A DNA stretch of 64,000 nt, taken from Dipteronia dyeriana. Taxonomy: Eukaryota; Streptophyta; Magnoliopsida; Sapindales; Sapindaceae. The notes beneath the pieces were generated by a model. It was not told the origin of the DNA and ran no database searches. It saw only the letters and a list, made by a program, of their open reading frames with translations. The DNA lies in contig CM065299.1 in NCBI GenBank assembly GCA_032871835.1, forward strand, positions 79,386,204 through 79,450,203, read 5' to 3'. This document shows, piece after piece, positions 34,365 to 45,284 of this stretch (position 1 is the stretch's first letter; each line of letters begins with the position of its first letter). Both the position numbers and the translations under genes were made by a program.

Positions 34365-35488
34365 TTGGATAGGTCTAGCTTTAGTAGGATACCATGTTCA
34401 TTAAAATCCTTGGTGTATGGTAAAGTAACAATGTGTCTTTTCCTATCCCAACAAGCATTTGGTATATTGGAACAAACTTCTTTTTCAAGTTTTTCTTTGA
34501 AAGTGATTATTTTTTCCTTTACAGTGGGTTCTTTAATTTTCTTGTCTTGTTTTTGGAAACTCAAATCATCCTTTAGAAAGGCTAATTGGTTCTGTTTTCT
34601 AGTTAAAGTAGCAATATAATTGTTAATTGGTTCTTTGCAAATGTTGTCATTTCTTAAGGTGTTAAGGTCTTTAACTAAAACAGGGAAAAGGAAAGGGAAT
34701 ATGATTTCTTTCCCTAAATATTTTGTCACAAGGCCTTCTGCAGTAACTTTAAAGGGTGATATTAGGTATAAAAAAGGTAACCCTAAGATGACATTTTGGG
34801 AAAGGGTTTTAACCACAATAAAGTCATTATTGTAACATACTCCACTACTGCAGACCTTAGCATTAGTAAGTTTATAATTGATGTCAAGTCTGATCTTATT
34901 AGCACCATATAAATTCTCGGTGGTGGCTTCTAGATATTTGGTAGGGACTAAGGATTCAACAATGCAATTTAAGTCTGCTCCTGCGTCAATAAGTGCAGTA
35001 GCACGAATATTATAGTTAGAGGCAATCCTTATGTCAATCTCATCATACCATTTTTGTATTCTTACTTCTTGTATTGAATTGATTTGGGCTATGTTCAAAG
35101 GATCTGGTGGATTGTTGTTTTCAGTTTCTGGTTCTTTATCGGATTCATCAGAACTATTAAAGTCAGTATCTTGTTTTTTGTGGGATATTTTCGTAAATTG
35201 TTTGTTGAGGGCGTCTATTACTTGTAATTTTTGTACTTGGATTTTTAAGGTTTTTATTTCGTCTTTAATGTTGATGATTTCTTTCTGTAAGTCAGGAATA
35301 GTAACTTTCCTGGACTTGCTATGAAATTTTCCCAGAACATTTTGCTTAAAATCAGGTGTCTCAAATGGGGCATTTTTGAAAGGTTTTGGTTCATTAAAGG
35401 GCTTATTGTTATTACTTGTAGAGGGTTCGTTAGTGATCCTTTTTTGTAATTGTCTAATGTAATGGGCCTTTTTGGATAGGGTCCTCAA
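34349..35488 (-). pseudogene. Pararetrovirus protease and linker
   Basis: A 379-codon open frame. The N-terminal 150 residues are a charged, coiled-coil-like linker with TIPDLQKEIINIKDEIKTLK. The aspartic protease follows: NIRATALIDAGADLNCIVES holds the catalytic D (D-A-G in place of D-T-G/D-S-G), and NVILGLPFLYLISPF is the flap-side ILG motif. It ends in the leader to RT (LLKLDLSKCPPV), overlapping the next frame by 16 bases. This is the longest intact piece of the virus copy. Confidence 0.88.
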
Positions 35489-36632
35489 TACTATCTATCA
35501 TACTAATCATTAGAGAGTAGTCATATTTGTCAAGAACATTTATTTCTTTACAAAAACAAGGTTGAGCATCTGGTTCAGTATTATATGAGGAAGATGATGT
35601 TTCCGAGTCAGAAGAGGATTCATTTATAATTAAGACTTCATTGTCTAATGACGAGGTACGTGAACTAGGGGTTTTTGAGTCTGTATACAAGGCTTGTATA
35701 ATTTTCTCTTTGGTTTGGTCATCTAAGTCTAAGCTATTTATCTTCTTTTTCTGGTCAGGGCATTTGTTGGCATAATGGCCACCTTTCCCACATTTAAAAC
35801 ATTTATTATTCTTCCTGTGATAATTTTTTCTTCTAGAAGTTTCTCTAGATTTTTTGTTAGGAGACCATATGGTTTCACCTTTTTTGTTAGATTTGTAATC
35901 TCTATTAATCCTGTAAGGGTATTTTTTAGAAAGTTTATTCTTAAAGGTTTTATATTTTCTTTTCTTATGAGAAGGTAATCTTTCAAAACCAAATTGTTCG
36001 CACCAAGAGCCAAGCTCTTTTCTGGTTGTTAGTTTTTGTTTCTTAAGCTGGCTTTTAAGTCTGAGATCATTACAAAGTTGCATGACAACTACATTTATAG
36101 AGGCTATAATTTCTCCATAAGTCTATGTGTCTAAATCTACTTGGGACCAGTCAGACCAGCCCATTCGTCTAACCATTTCGTCTCTTACTTTTATAGAAAA
36201 TAGTTTTGGTAATCCTAATATGAATTTTTCTTTCCAATAGGCATTAGTATTGTCAGGTCTTTGGAAAAATCTAGTTAAAAATATATCTTTGTACCACTTG
36301 AAATCATTTAGCTTTTTACATTTTAAATTTTGTATATTAGAAAATTCTTTTCCTTGATTAATGTTTGGGTTTCCTACAAAATGCATTAATATGGTTTATC
36401 ATAGGAAATCAATACCATCTGGTTCAGATGTAGTAGTGGTGGTCTGGGTCTGTGTTGATGTAGATTCAAAATTAGATGGGTCACGGGTTTGTGTGGGATA
36501 GTTTGTGGTGACAGTCTTAGTATGTCCAATAATAGATGTTTTGGCTAATTGGCTCAAAGTGTGTGTCCACCATCCGTACAGTTGTCCCTCAAACCCAGTG
36601 GTTATCATGGTAACTGCATCAAAATGAGACAT
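35454..36632 (-). pseudogene. Pararetrovirus capsid protein region
   Basis: Three open pieces in shifted frames. 36399-36632 begins MSHFDAVTMITTGFEGQLYG with WW and a Thr-rich stretch. 36123-36386 has RPDNTNAYWKEKFILGLPKL, a core motif of plant pararetroviral capsids. 35454-36083 is basic, with a zinc knuckle CFKCGKGGHYANKC near 35760-35800 and an acidic Ser-rich tail. The zinc knuckle binds the pregenomic RNA. At least two frameshifts occur (near 36390 and 36100). Confidence 0.85.
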
Positions 36633-37633
36633 GTTTTGTTTCTTAATGTAAATATATCATATCGTATGCATTTGTCTTAATACCGTAATTATTTGATACT
36701 CTGATAAACCGTCTATGTTAAATTGGTAACATGCATTTCCAGTATATGCTCTATAGGGAACTGTCTCTTCATATTGTAAATCAGGAGGAGTTGGTCTAGG
36801 ATAATAAGGTTTAGTATTTTGGAAATATTTGGTTTTATTATAACTGTCAGTTTTTTCGTTTGTGTTAATTCTTTGTACAAAGTTCTGGAAATCAATTGTT
36901 TCTTCTTCTTCAGAAGAAGAATCTGAATGGATCTTTTTGTCGATAGTCTGGACATTAGGGTGTGGGATTCTCCCTAATCTTTCTTCTAATGTTCTTAAAA
37001 GTTCTGCTTCATCTACTAGGTTGTCAAAACATTTTTCAATACCAGTATGGTCAGGAAATAAAATTGGTTCAGATTTTATGATTATGTCTTTTCCTTTACC
37101 TTTACTTTTACTGGTAGAATGAGGTAAATCATAAGGGACATATGCTTGAGGAGGGACTTCTTCTCTAATCGGTGAAATACTTGTTTGGGTTAAATTGAGG
37201 TCAATTTTCTCTTATTGTTCTCCTATAGAATTAAGAAAGAAATTAGTGTAATTTCCTTGTCTCATGACCATACCAATTTGGTGGGAAGATGAAGTCACAG
37301 TTGGGGACATTGGTTCATCGAATAGGATAAAAGGGGTACATTTAGAAAGATTAGTATCTGTTGGATTGTCTTCGTTAGGCATAGGAATTTCGAAATCTCT
37401 AGGTGGGGGATGTACCTGTTTTTCTATTCCTTTTTTAGTTTTATAGGATCTGAGGTTTTATCGATTAATGATTGAGCAGGTTTGTTCATAATTTTTTCTG
37501 TCAATATACCAATCAAAGAAAGAAATATTTAAATTAAATTGTTCTAGGCTTTTAATCCATCTTTCATGAAATTGTTTTCTTTTGTTAATTGAGTAATTCT
37601 TTTCGTATTTTTCTCTTAGAGCTTGGCAGCGTT
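36633..37633 (-). pseudogene. Region upstream of the viral capsid, broken
   Basis: In one main frame the minus strand gives stretches of a hydrophilic protein (HPPPRDFEIPMPNEDN, SISPIREEVPPQAYVPYDLP, a KSKGKGKD basic patch, HSDSSSEEETIDFQNFVQ), interrupted by at least three stops. It reads like the acidic/linker region between movement protein and capsid. No movement-protein core was seen before the copy is cut at about 37634. Confidence 0.55.
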
Positions 37634-38503
37634 TTTATCGCATGAACATGTCATCAAACAAAGTGGATAAATTGCCAGGTAGATATCCGAATAGGTATTC
37701 AGAAAATATCCTATAAGACATCATCGAAGAAGAGAACCCGAGTAAGTAGATATTGAACAAAACCCACTTAGGGTCAATCAATCATATATTACTCGGGATC
37801 AGCTAACAAAACTTGGGACTGGTTAAATGACGTTTTTACTCGAGACCAGCAGGTATTACTCTTACTCGGGACAAGCATGATGAAAATCAAATAAAAGCAC
37901 CAGTGCGTAGCTCACGTGGATCAAGTCATAAGGATATACGAAGATATCCGTATCAAGGAATCCCAAAGAGAATAGAATACTGAGCTGGAAGGGTTCCCAA
38001 TCAGGCAACAAATTTATTTCTTTAAAAAAACTACGTTCTTATAAGGAAACAAGTCCAAATCAGACTGCTCTACTAGAATCACATTCGATTTCAATACAAG
38101 ACTCCAAAACAGGAAAGAAGACAATCAGCTTCAAGCAAACAAATAATTGTAATTAAATACAAAGATCTATTACTTGTACAAAGCAGATTAGGGTTCTATA
38201 CACGTATAAATAGACCCATAATCTCGCTGAAAAAGGGAGCTTACATAGAAATCATAGAAAAATACAGAGAGAAGAAAGAGAGATTGAGAGCTTGTAACAT
38301 TCCGAATTCATAGTGGATTTTGGCAAGGTTGATCATTCAACCACCCGTGGACGTTTCTCCGGTCATCGGAGTTTTACCACGTAAAATACTCGTGTCCAAT
38401 TATTTCTCCTTCTCTTTCTCTTTCTCTTTCTCTTTCTCTTTACAAATACAACTGAAATCCAATTACTGTTGACTTTACATTCAGCCAAAAACATACGTCA
38501 ACA
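37634..38503 (+). repeat. Truncated Tat LTR (plus orientation) inside the MULE
   Basis: It matches the other three Tat LTRs: AAATTGCCAGGTAGATATCC and AACCCGAGTAAG at the start, ACCCGTGGACGTTTCTCCGG and TACGTCAACA at the end. About the first 16 bases of the LTR are missing at the virus junction. The end (38503) is followed by ATTG, as before a primer site, but the site itself is absent. It is a solo or deleted LTR. Confidence 0.88.
38404..38441 (+). repeat. (CTTTCT)n hexanucleotide tract in the LTR
   Basis: Five to six TCTTTC units occur where the other LTR copies have a single GAAAGAGAAGGAG-type stretch on the opposite strand. This is a local expansion in this copy. Confidence 0.85.
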
Positions 38504-38509
38504 ATTGTC

Positions 38510-38765
38510 AAAAAAATAAAAGCTCGAACCAATACAAAAAAAGCTAGAACTAATGGAAAAAAAACTCAGACCAATACAAAAAAGGCTCGAATCAATATAA
38601 AAAAAACTCGAATTCTTTCTAAAAAAGCTCGCAAATAATCAAAAAAAATAAAAGATCGGAATAATAAAAAAAAGCTCGAACTATTGGAAAAAAAAAACTT
38701 GAACCAAAAAAAAGTTCGGAAAAAAATAAAAAAAAATGTCGGAAAAGAATAAAAATAAAATCATA
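38510..38765 (+). repeat. Subterminal AAAAAAGCTCGAACC repeats of the MULE
   Basis: About a dozen degenerate units of AAAAAAGCTCGAACCAATAC type. Read in reverse complement (GGTTCGAGCTTTTTT) they resemble the palindromic AGCTCGGATCCGAGCTTTT array at the same distance inside the terminus of the 58953 element. This supports a common MULE family. Confidence 0.75.
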
Positions 38766-38879
38766 CAAATTCTAGAAACTATATGTTCATATACGGATTG
38801 ATACATTGTTAAACCAGTCACAAACACATGAAAGAAAATAAGGAGAATGATTTTCAGATAACGTTTTTAGAAAGAGAAG

Positions 38880-39039
38880 ATAACTTTTCTTTTTTAAAGT
38901 GTAGATGGAAGCACAAAGACAAATTTTAAGGGCAATTTGGATAGTTCACCGTTATAGATGCCTTTTAAGCATAAGTTATTAAACTGGTAATATCATTACA
39001 ACACGATAAAAAAAAGGTGACATTCCTCACCATTTCCGC
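38880..39039 (-). repeat. Right terminal inverted repeat of the virus-filled MULE
   Basis: On the minus strand it begins GCGGAAATGGTGAGGAATGT and continues TTTAATAACTTATGCTTAAA. It is closer to the terminus at 58953 (GTGAAAATGGTGAGAAATGT) than to its own partner at 30707. Confidence 0.85.
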
Positions 39040-39048
39040 AATTTTATT

Positions 39049-40094
39049 TTACCATGAATGATTAAGTAAGATAAGTATATTAATTTTTATTAATTTTGCA
39101 TTATATATCATATTATATAATATGATATAAATATTAAATAGACGAATAAAATGAACAATAATTAACAACATTAAATATATGCCAGATGTCGCTTCCTTAA
39201 GAGAAATAGCTATTTTTATATTATTTAAAATAAATAGTATACTACAATAATGTACAACCTATTTTAAATTTGTAGTCATTTGCCCTTGTGATTCCAAAAA
39301 ATCAAAATCAAAAATCAAATTATATATTTCAGCGGCAACTTAAATAAACCGTTGAATACAATGAATTGAATTAAATTGAATTCGATTACAAAGAAATAGT
39401 TTCAAATGAAAGAACTATTACAATCCAACCATGATAACTCATTTGGCTTTGCTCCTAGCCTAATTAAAACATCAAAAGTTATATCCAAAAACAGCTCACC
39501 TGAATCTAAAGCACACACATGATAAAAGAGAAATCATATCACATGAAAAACCAAGATCAAGCAGTTTGGTGTGCATAATTATTCATAATACAACTAGACT
39601 AATACCGCTATCTCAACATTTTTAGAGCAAGGACAAAAAATCACATGATTATGAATAGACATAGCATCATCAACCATGCGAATGAGTGAACCCTCAATAT
39701 ATCATGACAATCCAAAAACTATAACACAACAATAAGATAATGAAAAGATTTATAAAATATTAATCTAAAGAACTTACTCTCATATAGATATTGAGAATAT
39801 AGATCTTCAACTTAAAGATAAATAAATAAATGAGCTTCTCTTAACTAAAAAAATGAAAACCATGAAAATAATGTAAAAATTGCGAAAAAAGTTAGAAAGA
39901 AGAGAAAAGAAGGTTAATAAAAGTTCAGGATCTTTGGATGCAAGAGTCTCTTTTATAGTGAAATAAAAAAAAATCCAAGAGTCTCTAACATTTATTATTT
40001 ATTTAATAAGAGTCGCATGCCTAGAAAGTAATAGAAAACTCTTCTTATTTATTTTAATTAATTAAATTGAATATAGATGATATGATAGGCACTA
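39049..40094. other. AT-rich, no gene seen
   Basis: Short ORFs only. A phrase at 39115-39235 (ATGATATAAATATTAAATAG with TTAAGAGAAATAGCTATTTT) recurs diverged at 40945-41075, a dispersed repeat of about 120 bp. Confidence 0.4.
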
Positions 40095-40490
40095 TTAATC
40101 AAATGAATATGGACATATGGTAGCTTATGAGGAGAAGAAAATTAAATAAAAAAACATTCTATATGTATAATATATAATTTTAATAAATAGGGACTTTTCA
40201 TATTATATTTTTTTTTATGCAAATGAATATAGGCTCATAGTAGCTTATGGGGAGGAGTTATAATAAATATATATTTACATTTACATTAAATAATATATAA
40301 TTTTAATAAATAAAGACTCTTCATATTATATTTTTCTATTAATGCAAATGAATATGAACACATGGTAGCTTTTGGTGAGAAGGAACTTAGAAAAACAAAT
40401 ATTCAATATGTATTTATATTATACTATATTTATATTTACAATAAATAATATACAATTGTAATAAATAGGCACTCTTTATATTATAAAAAG
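40095..40490. repeat. Three tandem units of about 120 bp
   Basis: CAAATGAATATGGACATATG and following GTAGCTTATGAGGAGAAG occur at about 40099, 40220 and 40338. Each is followed by TAATATATAATTTTAATAAA and CTTTTCATATTATATTT. Confidence 0.75.
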
Positions 40491-41224
40491 AGTTTTCTAA
40501 TGAGTATCTTTTTAAATAAAATAAAAGTATTTATGATGGACAGGTGATAGTGCCTACTGAGAAGTAACTATTTTTCTGGAGTGTTATAAGAAATATTACG
40601 ATATGACTGTCAAGAACTGTCGAGATCAAACAATATATATGTGGTTTGGGTAATACTTTTATAACGGGAGATAACTACTTCTAAAATTCGAGAAGAAAAC
40701 ACTTTCAACACATATTTATAAAATGCGTATTGTGAGATTTGAACCTCTCACCACTTATGTTGAAGAAGGTGCACTACCAATCCGGTTAATAAGTGATGTG
40801 CAGTAACTATTTTTTTGAAATTAATTATTTTTAATACATAATATATGATATCGCATATGATATAAAAAATTAATATTTAATACTTATATTAAATAATGTT
40901 ACATGTTACTTCCATATAAAAAGTAGTTTTTTTTATAATATGATATGATATGATGATATTATATGATATGAATATTAAAAAAATGAAAAAATAAACAATT
41001 TAATAATAACATTAAATAGATGTCACTCGTTGTGTCTCATGAGAAATGGTTATTTTTATATTATATAATATGGTTATATTATTATTATATGTGATATGAT
41101 TTTATTATTATTTTGTAAGTATTAATCAAGATACCACATGTCAGCTTTGGTAAGCATTTCTTAATTTGACACATTGTGGATGTTAGTTCAAAAAGACAGT
41201 TATTATATGATTATATGTATATAA
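40491..41224. other. AT-rich, no gene; a tRNA-like phrase
   Basis: No coding frame. The minus strand of 40733-40795 reads TGGTAGTGCACC and, 35 bases on, GGTTCAAATCTCAC, similar to tRNA A and B promoter boxes. See the findings. Confidence 0.35.
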
Positions 41225-41430
41225 TAGTTTGTAACCCGCATCGTGTGAGAGAATCATAAAATATATATTGAAAAATCATATAACTTGGGTTGGATCCTAA
41301 TTCAAAATTTCAATGACATATTTTGTTTAGTTTGTAACCCGCATGGTGTGAGAGAATCATAAAATATATATTAAAAAATCATATAACTTGGGTTGGATCC
41401 TAATTCAAAATTTCAATGACATATTTTGTT
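41225..41430. repeat. Near-identical 103-bp tandem duplication
   Basis: Two copies starting at 41225 and 41328, each TAGTTTGTAACCCGCATSGT through CAATGACATATTTTGTT, with about two mismatches. It is a recent duplication. Confidence 0.92.
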
Positions 41431-42191
41431 TATATAGAAAATTATTATTATTTATATACTTATATAAGAGAATACATAATTGATTGAGGACTACAATATT
41501 TCATAAATGTTAATAATATGGAATTATGATTTCATAATGTGGAAAACGATTTAAATAAAAGATTTTATAAACGTTTTATAGATCATCAATTACTAAAATA
41601 TAAGAGAAAAGAAAAAATAGCAACAAAGAATAAATAAAATGAAATTCTCAGGCAAAAAAACGTATAATCAAATACTTAAATGTTACATTTGCCACTATTG
41701 GAAAATTCTAATTATTGTCATACTCATGGTATTCCGATACTTTAGGATGGTGATATACTGTTATTATCTTGATTGACTTGACATCCTATACCTATTACCA
41801 AAAACAACAAAACAAATCAAAATCAAAAGCTCTACAAATACTAAATTTGAGAAACAATCAAATTATATTATAAAACGAAAATTATTTTTCAATTTTCATG
41901 AAAAACACATCAACGGTTGTAAAATTGTTATTAAAATACTTATAAACGATTTATAATATATATATAGCTCCTACAAATCGCACTAATAATATACTTACAA
42001 TAATCCACAACATGAATCCTACAAATTCCATAGCAACATATTTACATTATATATAGCAATAAATATCCTTCAAAATTAGAAGGACACTAAAAAGGAAAAA
42101 AGAAAACAATAAATTATAACAAAAAGATATATTAAATTAAAGTAAAAAGAGGGGGAGAGAGAGTTGCGTTCGCATTTGATAATGTAGGATT
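41431..42191. other. AT-rich, no gene seen
   Basis: Nothing coding or bordered could be supported. Confidence 0.4.
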
Positions 42192-42515
42192 TTGACTAAT
42201 AATAAACCACTCAAAATACAATACTCAAAATACAATCACATGATCAAGAGGAACATCAAAACAACCCTTTATAATAGCTCTATAATTATGGAAAATACCC
42301 CTACAACCCCTAATATCTGGAGAACTCAAAGCGGCACCATCATCATTAACTTTGGTCCAACCAGGAGTCGGAGGCGACCAAATCACACTGCTAATAACAG
42401 GGGCCCTAGCCAGACGGCCACGAAGATCAAAACGACGAAGAATCAAAAGATCATCTACATAATTACGCATACACTCAATCTCTAACCGATTAGCGTCGGA
42501 AACCGAAATTGCCTA
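42150..42515 (-). pseudogene. LINE-type RNase H fragment
   Basis: The minus strand gives a short open piece (42225-42470) with IWSPPTPGWTKVNDDGAALS, GCRGIFHNYRAIIKGCF and the acidic residue of the first RNase H motif (usually VNTDGA, here VNDDGA). This is the RNase H domain found at the end of plant LINE polyproteins. The frame stops at 42225 within the domain, and no reverse transcriptase lies upstream. It is a fragment. Confidence 0.7.
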
Positions 42516-43111
42516 ATAAATCAATTAATTTATTAATGTCTATGATTTTGTTATGATAATAAAATAATTTAATCAATTAATTAATTAATATCTCTTTTTT
42601 TGAAAAGATTAATCAACTTGTTTTTCTTTAGAAAATAAAGTTGGATTAATTAATGTCTTTTGAACTTACTTATTATAGCCTCGTCAGGATTTTTAGGATC
42701 GTCTTGGAAAAAAATTCAGAGGAGAAAAAAAGCCCTTGAAAATCCAATTCGAATTGTAATACCATAGTAGCATATTAATATACTGGGGATTTCTTTTTGG
42801 CATTAGGCTTTGGAAATAATAGAGAACATAAATCATTATGTGTGTTCATAACATAATATGTATCCATTCATGTGGTTGTATGGTATATACAAATAATAAT
42901 GTTTATTATTCTTATTTTTTTCATATAAGATCCATTAGCGAATGGAATGAGAATCCTTAAACACTTACCCACACCCACTCCCACTCTTCTTCTCCAATTC
43001 AACACGATTAGTTTGGTCTTGTCTTCATATATATATATATATATAGATTACTCATCTAAACTAAACTTCATTCAAAAATTTTTTTGAAAATATATTATCT
43101 TGATTTTGATT
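42516..43111. other. Intergenic, no gene seen
   Basis: AT-rich, with an (AT)n run at 43028-43046. Nothing else is seen. Confidence 0.4.
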
Positions 43112-43116
43112 AATCA

Positions 43117-43910
43117 TGTTGGAGAGTTTTCGAAACCGATGAATACGGAATCGTCGTGCCTAATATATGCCCATAACTCATAGCAATGAATAACGTCAAT
43201 AGCAGAAAAATAGATGAGAGAAAATAAACCAATCACAACACAATATTTACGTGGAAAACCCAAATCAGGTAAAAAATCTCGGGCCGTCAGGACGACAGAG
43301 AAAATTCCACTCTATGATAAATTGTTACAATCATATATTCCAGGATTCTCTCTCACACCCAAACCTCAAACCACGCTCACAAGATCCTTATCAAGAACCC
43401 CACAATATCCTATTTATGACAAGTCTTCTTGTTACAGGACTTTCCTATTCTTCATGAAGACAAACTCTTTCCTTTTCTGATTAGCACAAAAACTTCCAGA
43501 AGAAAACACTTTTCTATTTCCACGCGCAACATTCCTCTTTGGGTAAAATACGTTGTTCCAGCGGTCTCGGTCGCGATGTGCACCCCGCTTCCTATACCGC
43601 GAAAAGCCACTGTCAACCACCGTTCTCTATGCCGTGGTACATGCCTTTGCCTCCGCCGCGATCCACGCCGCGCTTGATCGCCTAGACACGACCGCTCTCC
43701 GTGCCGCGGTCTAGGCACCTGTCTGCACCTCAGTCTACGCCGCGGAACCCACCAGACTTCGTTTCTTCGGTTCTTCTTTGTCTTCAAACTTCCCTTAAAC
43801 ACCATCTTCAACTTCCAAAGATTATCCCACGTCTCCAGGAAGTACCACATTAGTTGAGTCTTGTTTGGTTCACATTGGGTTCACTTGAGAATACGAGCCA
43901 AAACCTAACA
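43117..43910. repeat. Solo LTR with AATCA target duplication (794 bp)
   Basis: It begins TGTTGGAGAGTTTTCG and ends CCAAAACCTAACA, with inverted TGTTRGG borders. The flanks 43112-43116 and 43911-43915 are both AATCA. A GC-rich block at about 43560-43740 repeats the word GCCGCG. The interior is LTR-like, with a TATA-like CATAAATAGG on the minus strand, so orientation is probably minus. The overlapping ORFs at 43214-43850 are not genes. No partner LTR is present in the window. Confidence 0.88.
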
Positions 43911-43915
43911 AATCA

Positions 43916-44658
43916 TACATGGCAGAAAAAAACCATATGATCCCTCTTGCACCTGCAAGAATTTGAATTTGGATTCTTGATTATTTTCTTGACCTCATCT
44001 AATCTCATGACACATAAATATTACAATGAATGTGTGGCTAAGAAGTTATTGGTTTCCACAACTACTTTACTAACACTCAATCACATGTTTTAAAAAGGTC
44101 AGAAAAAAATATAAGATTAGTAGAGGATCCAAATCCGCAAGAATTCACCCCAGAAGCGACAAAGATTTACGTTGATCCCCCGTGTTTTCTAAGTCAAAAA
44201 CATTGCTACAAATTTAATGTGAACGTAATTGATGGATGCATAAAGAAATAAGTGAAATATATGCATGATAAAAATGCAAATGTTCGAAACTTGTGGATTA
44301 GAGTTCAAGAAATTAAAATTTAACAAAATTTCCATCAATAAATCCTGACTTTACGTGATAAGGTTGTTGAAGTGCACTCAATATCCAAATGTTTTTTGGG
44401 CTTGTTGGAGCTTGGAAGTTATTGGGAGGTAATTTTCATTATGTTTAAGTGACTCGATTTTACAAATATAGTTATATAGGTACCTTTTTGATTCATGAAT
44501 ATCGAAAAATACTTAATAAAAAAATTAGTGATACGATTTTTACAAAGAAATTGATTTAAATAAATCGATCCATAACATACAAATAGATATATATATATAT
44601 ATATATGTACATGATTAAAAATGGTCAAAAAGAAAGAAGAAGGAAAAAAAGTATTCAC
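43916..44658. other. Intergenic, no gene seen
   Basis: No coding frame above chance; an (AT)n run lies near 44587-44605. Confidence 0.4.
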
Positions 44659-44773
44659 CTGAGTTAACAACACTGATATTGGAATTGTGGCCAAAGCTTT
44701 CCCATCCACCATTCTCAATGATATTACAGTAAATCCTTTTTCCACCACTTCGACATTCAACAACAGATCCAAC
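44659..44773 (-). other. Isolated exon-like block with strong splice sites
   Basis: The minus strand shows a T-rich tract and TTGTAG acceptor just before 44773 and a CAG/GTGAAT donor at 44659. The 115 bp between are free of stops in one frame and read GSVVECRSGGKRIYCNIIEN then GGWESFGHN. The composition (Cys, Gly, Trp) is that of a real protein, unlike the chance ORFs nearby. The family is not recognised and no neighbouring exon was found. It may be an exon of a host gene or a captured one. Confidence 0.45.
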
Positions 44774-45279
44774 CTACAATAATTAAAAAAAATAAGAATA
44801 TTAGCCGAAAGATACTATAAAGGGAAAATTTTCATTGATCTATGGGGTCTCATCTGCATCCAAACCATTTGTAGCTATCTAGAAAGGCAATTGCCCCAGA
44901 AGAAAGAAATAAAAAATGCTTTCAAATAGACATGGTCAAACTGGTTAAATAATATTTCAATGCAGTGACTTTACATTTTGCTTAAATTAAATAGGTGGAA
45001 CAATAATATTAACATATTAAATATGTGGATCATTAATTTGAATGAGTTCAATGTATAGAGACCCTGTCATTTTACTTTTAATAAATAAGTGGATGATTAA
45101 TATTAGCATGCAATTAAATAAAAGAGTCATTAATTCAAATGAGTTCATCGGATAGATACGGTGGCTTTTCATTTCACTTCAATTAAATGTGGATCAATAA
45201 TGAGAGAAAAGCTAGAATATAAGGAATTTATGCCCGAAGCTCCCTCACGACGACACGTTGTGCCGTGAGGATCGGTTTA
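44774..45279. other. Intergenic, no gene seen
   Basis: It contains diverged repeats of AAATAGGTGGAACAATAATA and ATGAGTTCAATG words (near 44985-45170), possibly three units of about 75 bp. Confidence 0.4.
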
Positions 45280-45284
45280 TATAT

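Larger units (their letters stand above)
30890..37633 (-). mobile_element. Endogenous pararetrovirus copy (Caulimoviridae-like), inactive
   Basis: The minus-strand order is: acidic N-terminal region, capsid with zinc knuckle, aspartic protease, reverse transcriptase, RNase H, a glycine/arginine-rich plus conserved downstream ORF, leader with TATA-like word, tRNA-Met primer site. No integrase and no viral LTR are present, which separates it from LTR retrotransposons. A movement-protein region is not seen; the copy is cut at about 37634 by a Tat LTR. At least ten stops or frameshifts break it. The genus (for example Florendovirus or petuvirus-like) needs phylogeny. It is an old, defective copy. 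Confidence 0.85.
30707..39039. mobile_element. Mutator-like element (8.3 kb) filled with endogenous pararetrovirus DNA
   Basis: The left end and the reverse complement of the right end are related over about 150 bp. They share AATAACTTATG, TTAAAAG, TATGGTGAAC-type and GCCCTYAAWA words at nearly equal distances from the ends (58 and 60 bp to AATAAC). The flanks 30698-30706 and 39040-39048 are both AATTTTATT, a perfect 9-bp duplication as Mutator elements make. A third copy of the same terminus begins the transposase-bearing element at 58953. The interior has no transposase. It holds a broken Caulimoviridae-like sequence (about 30.9-37.6 kb) and a truncated Tat LTR (37634-38503). Confidence 0.85.

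Noticed and set aside
30890..37633. LTR retrotransposon in place of a pararetrovirus
   Set aside because: No integrase follows RNase H and no paired LTRs flank the copy; the capsid motif and accessory ORF fit Caulimoviridae.
37634..38503. Viral repeat or promoter region
   Set aside because: It aligns along its length with the Tat LTRs at 1329, 45285 and 56508.
43214..43850. Several overlapping ORFs on both strands of a GC-rich patch
   Set aside because: They lie inside a solo LTR with a 5-bp target duplication; GC richness lengthens chance ORFs.
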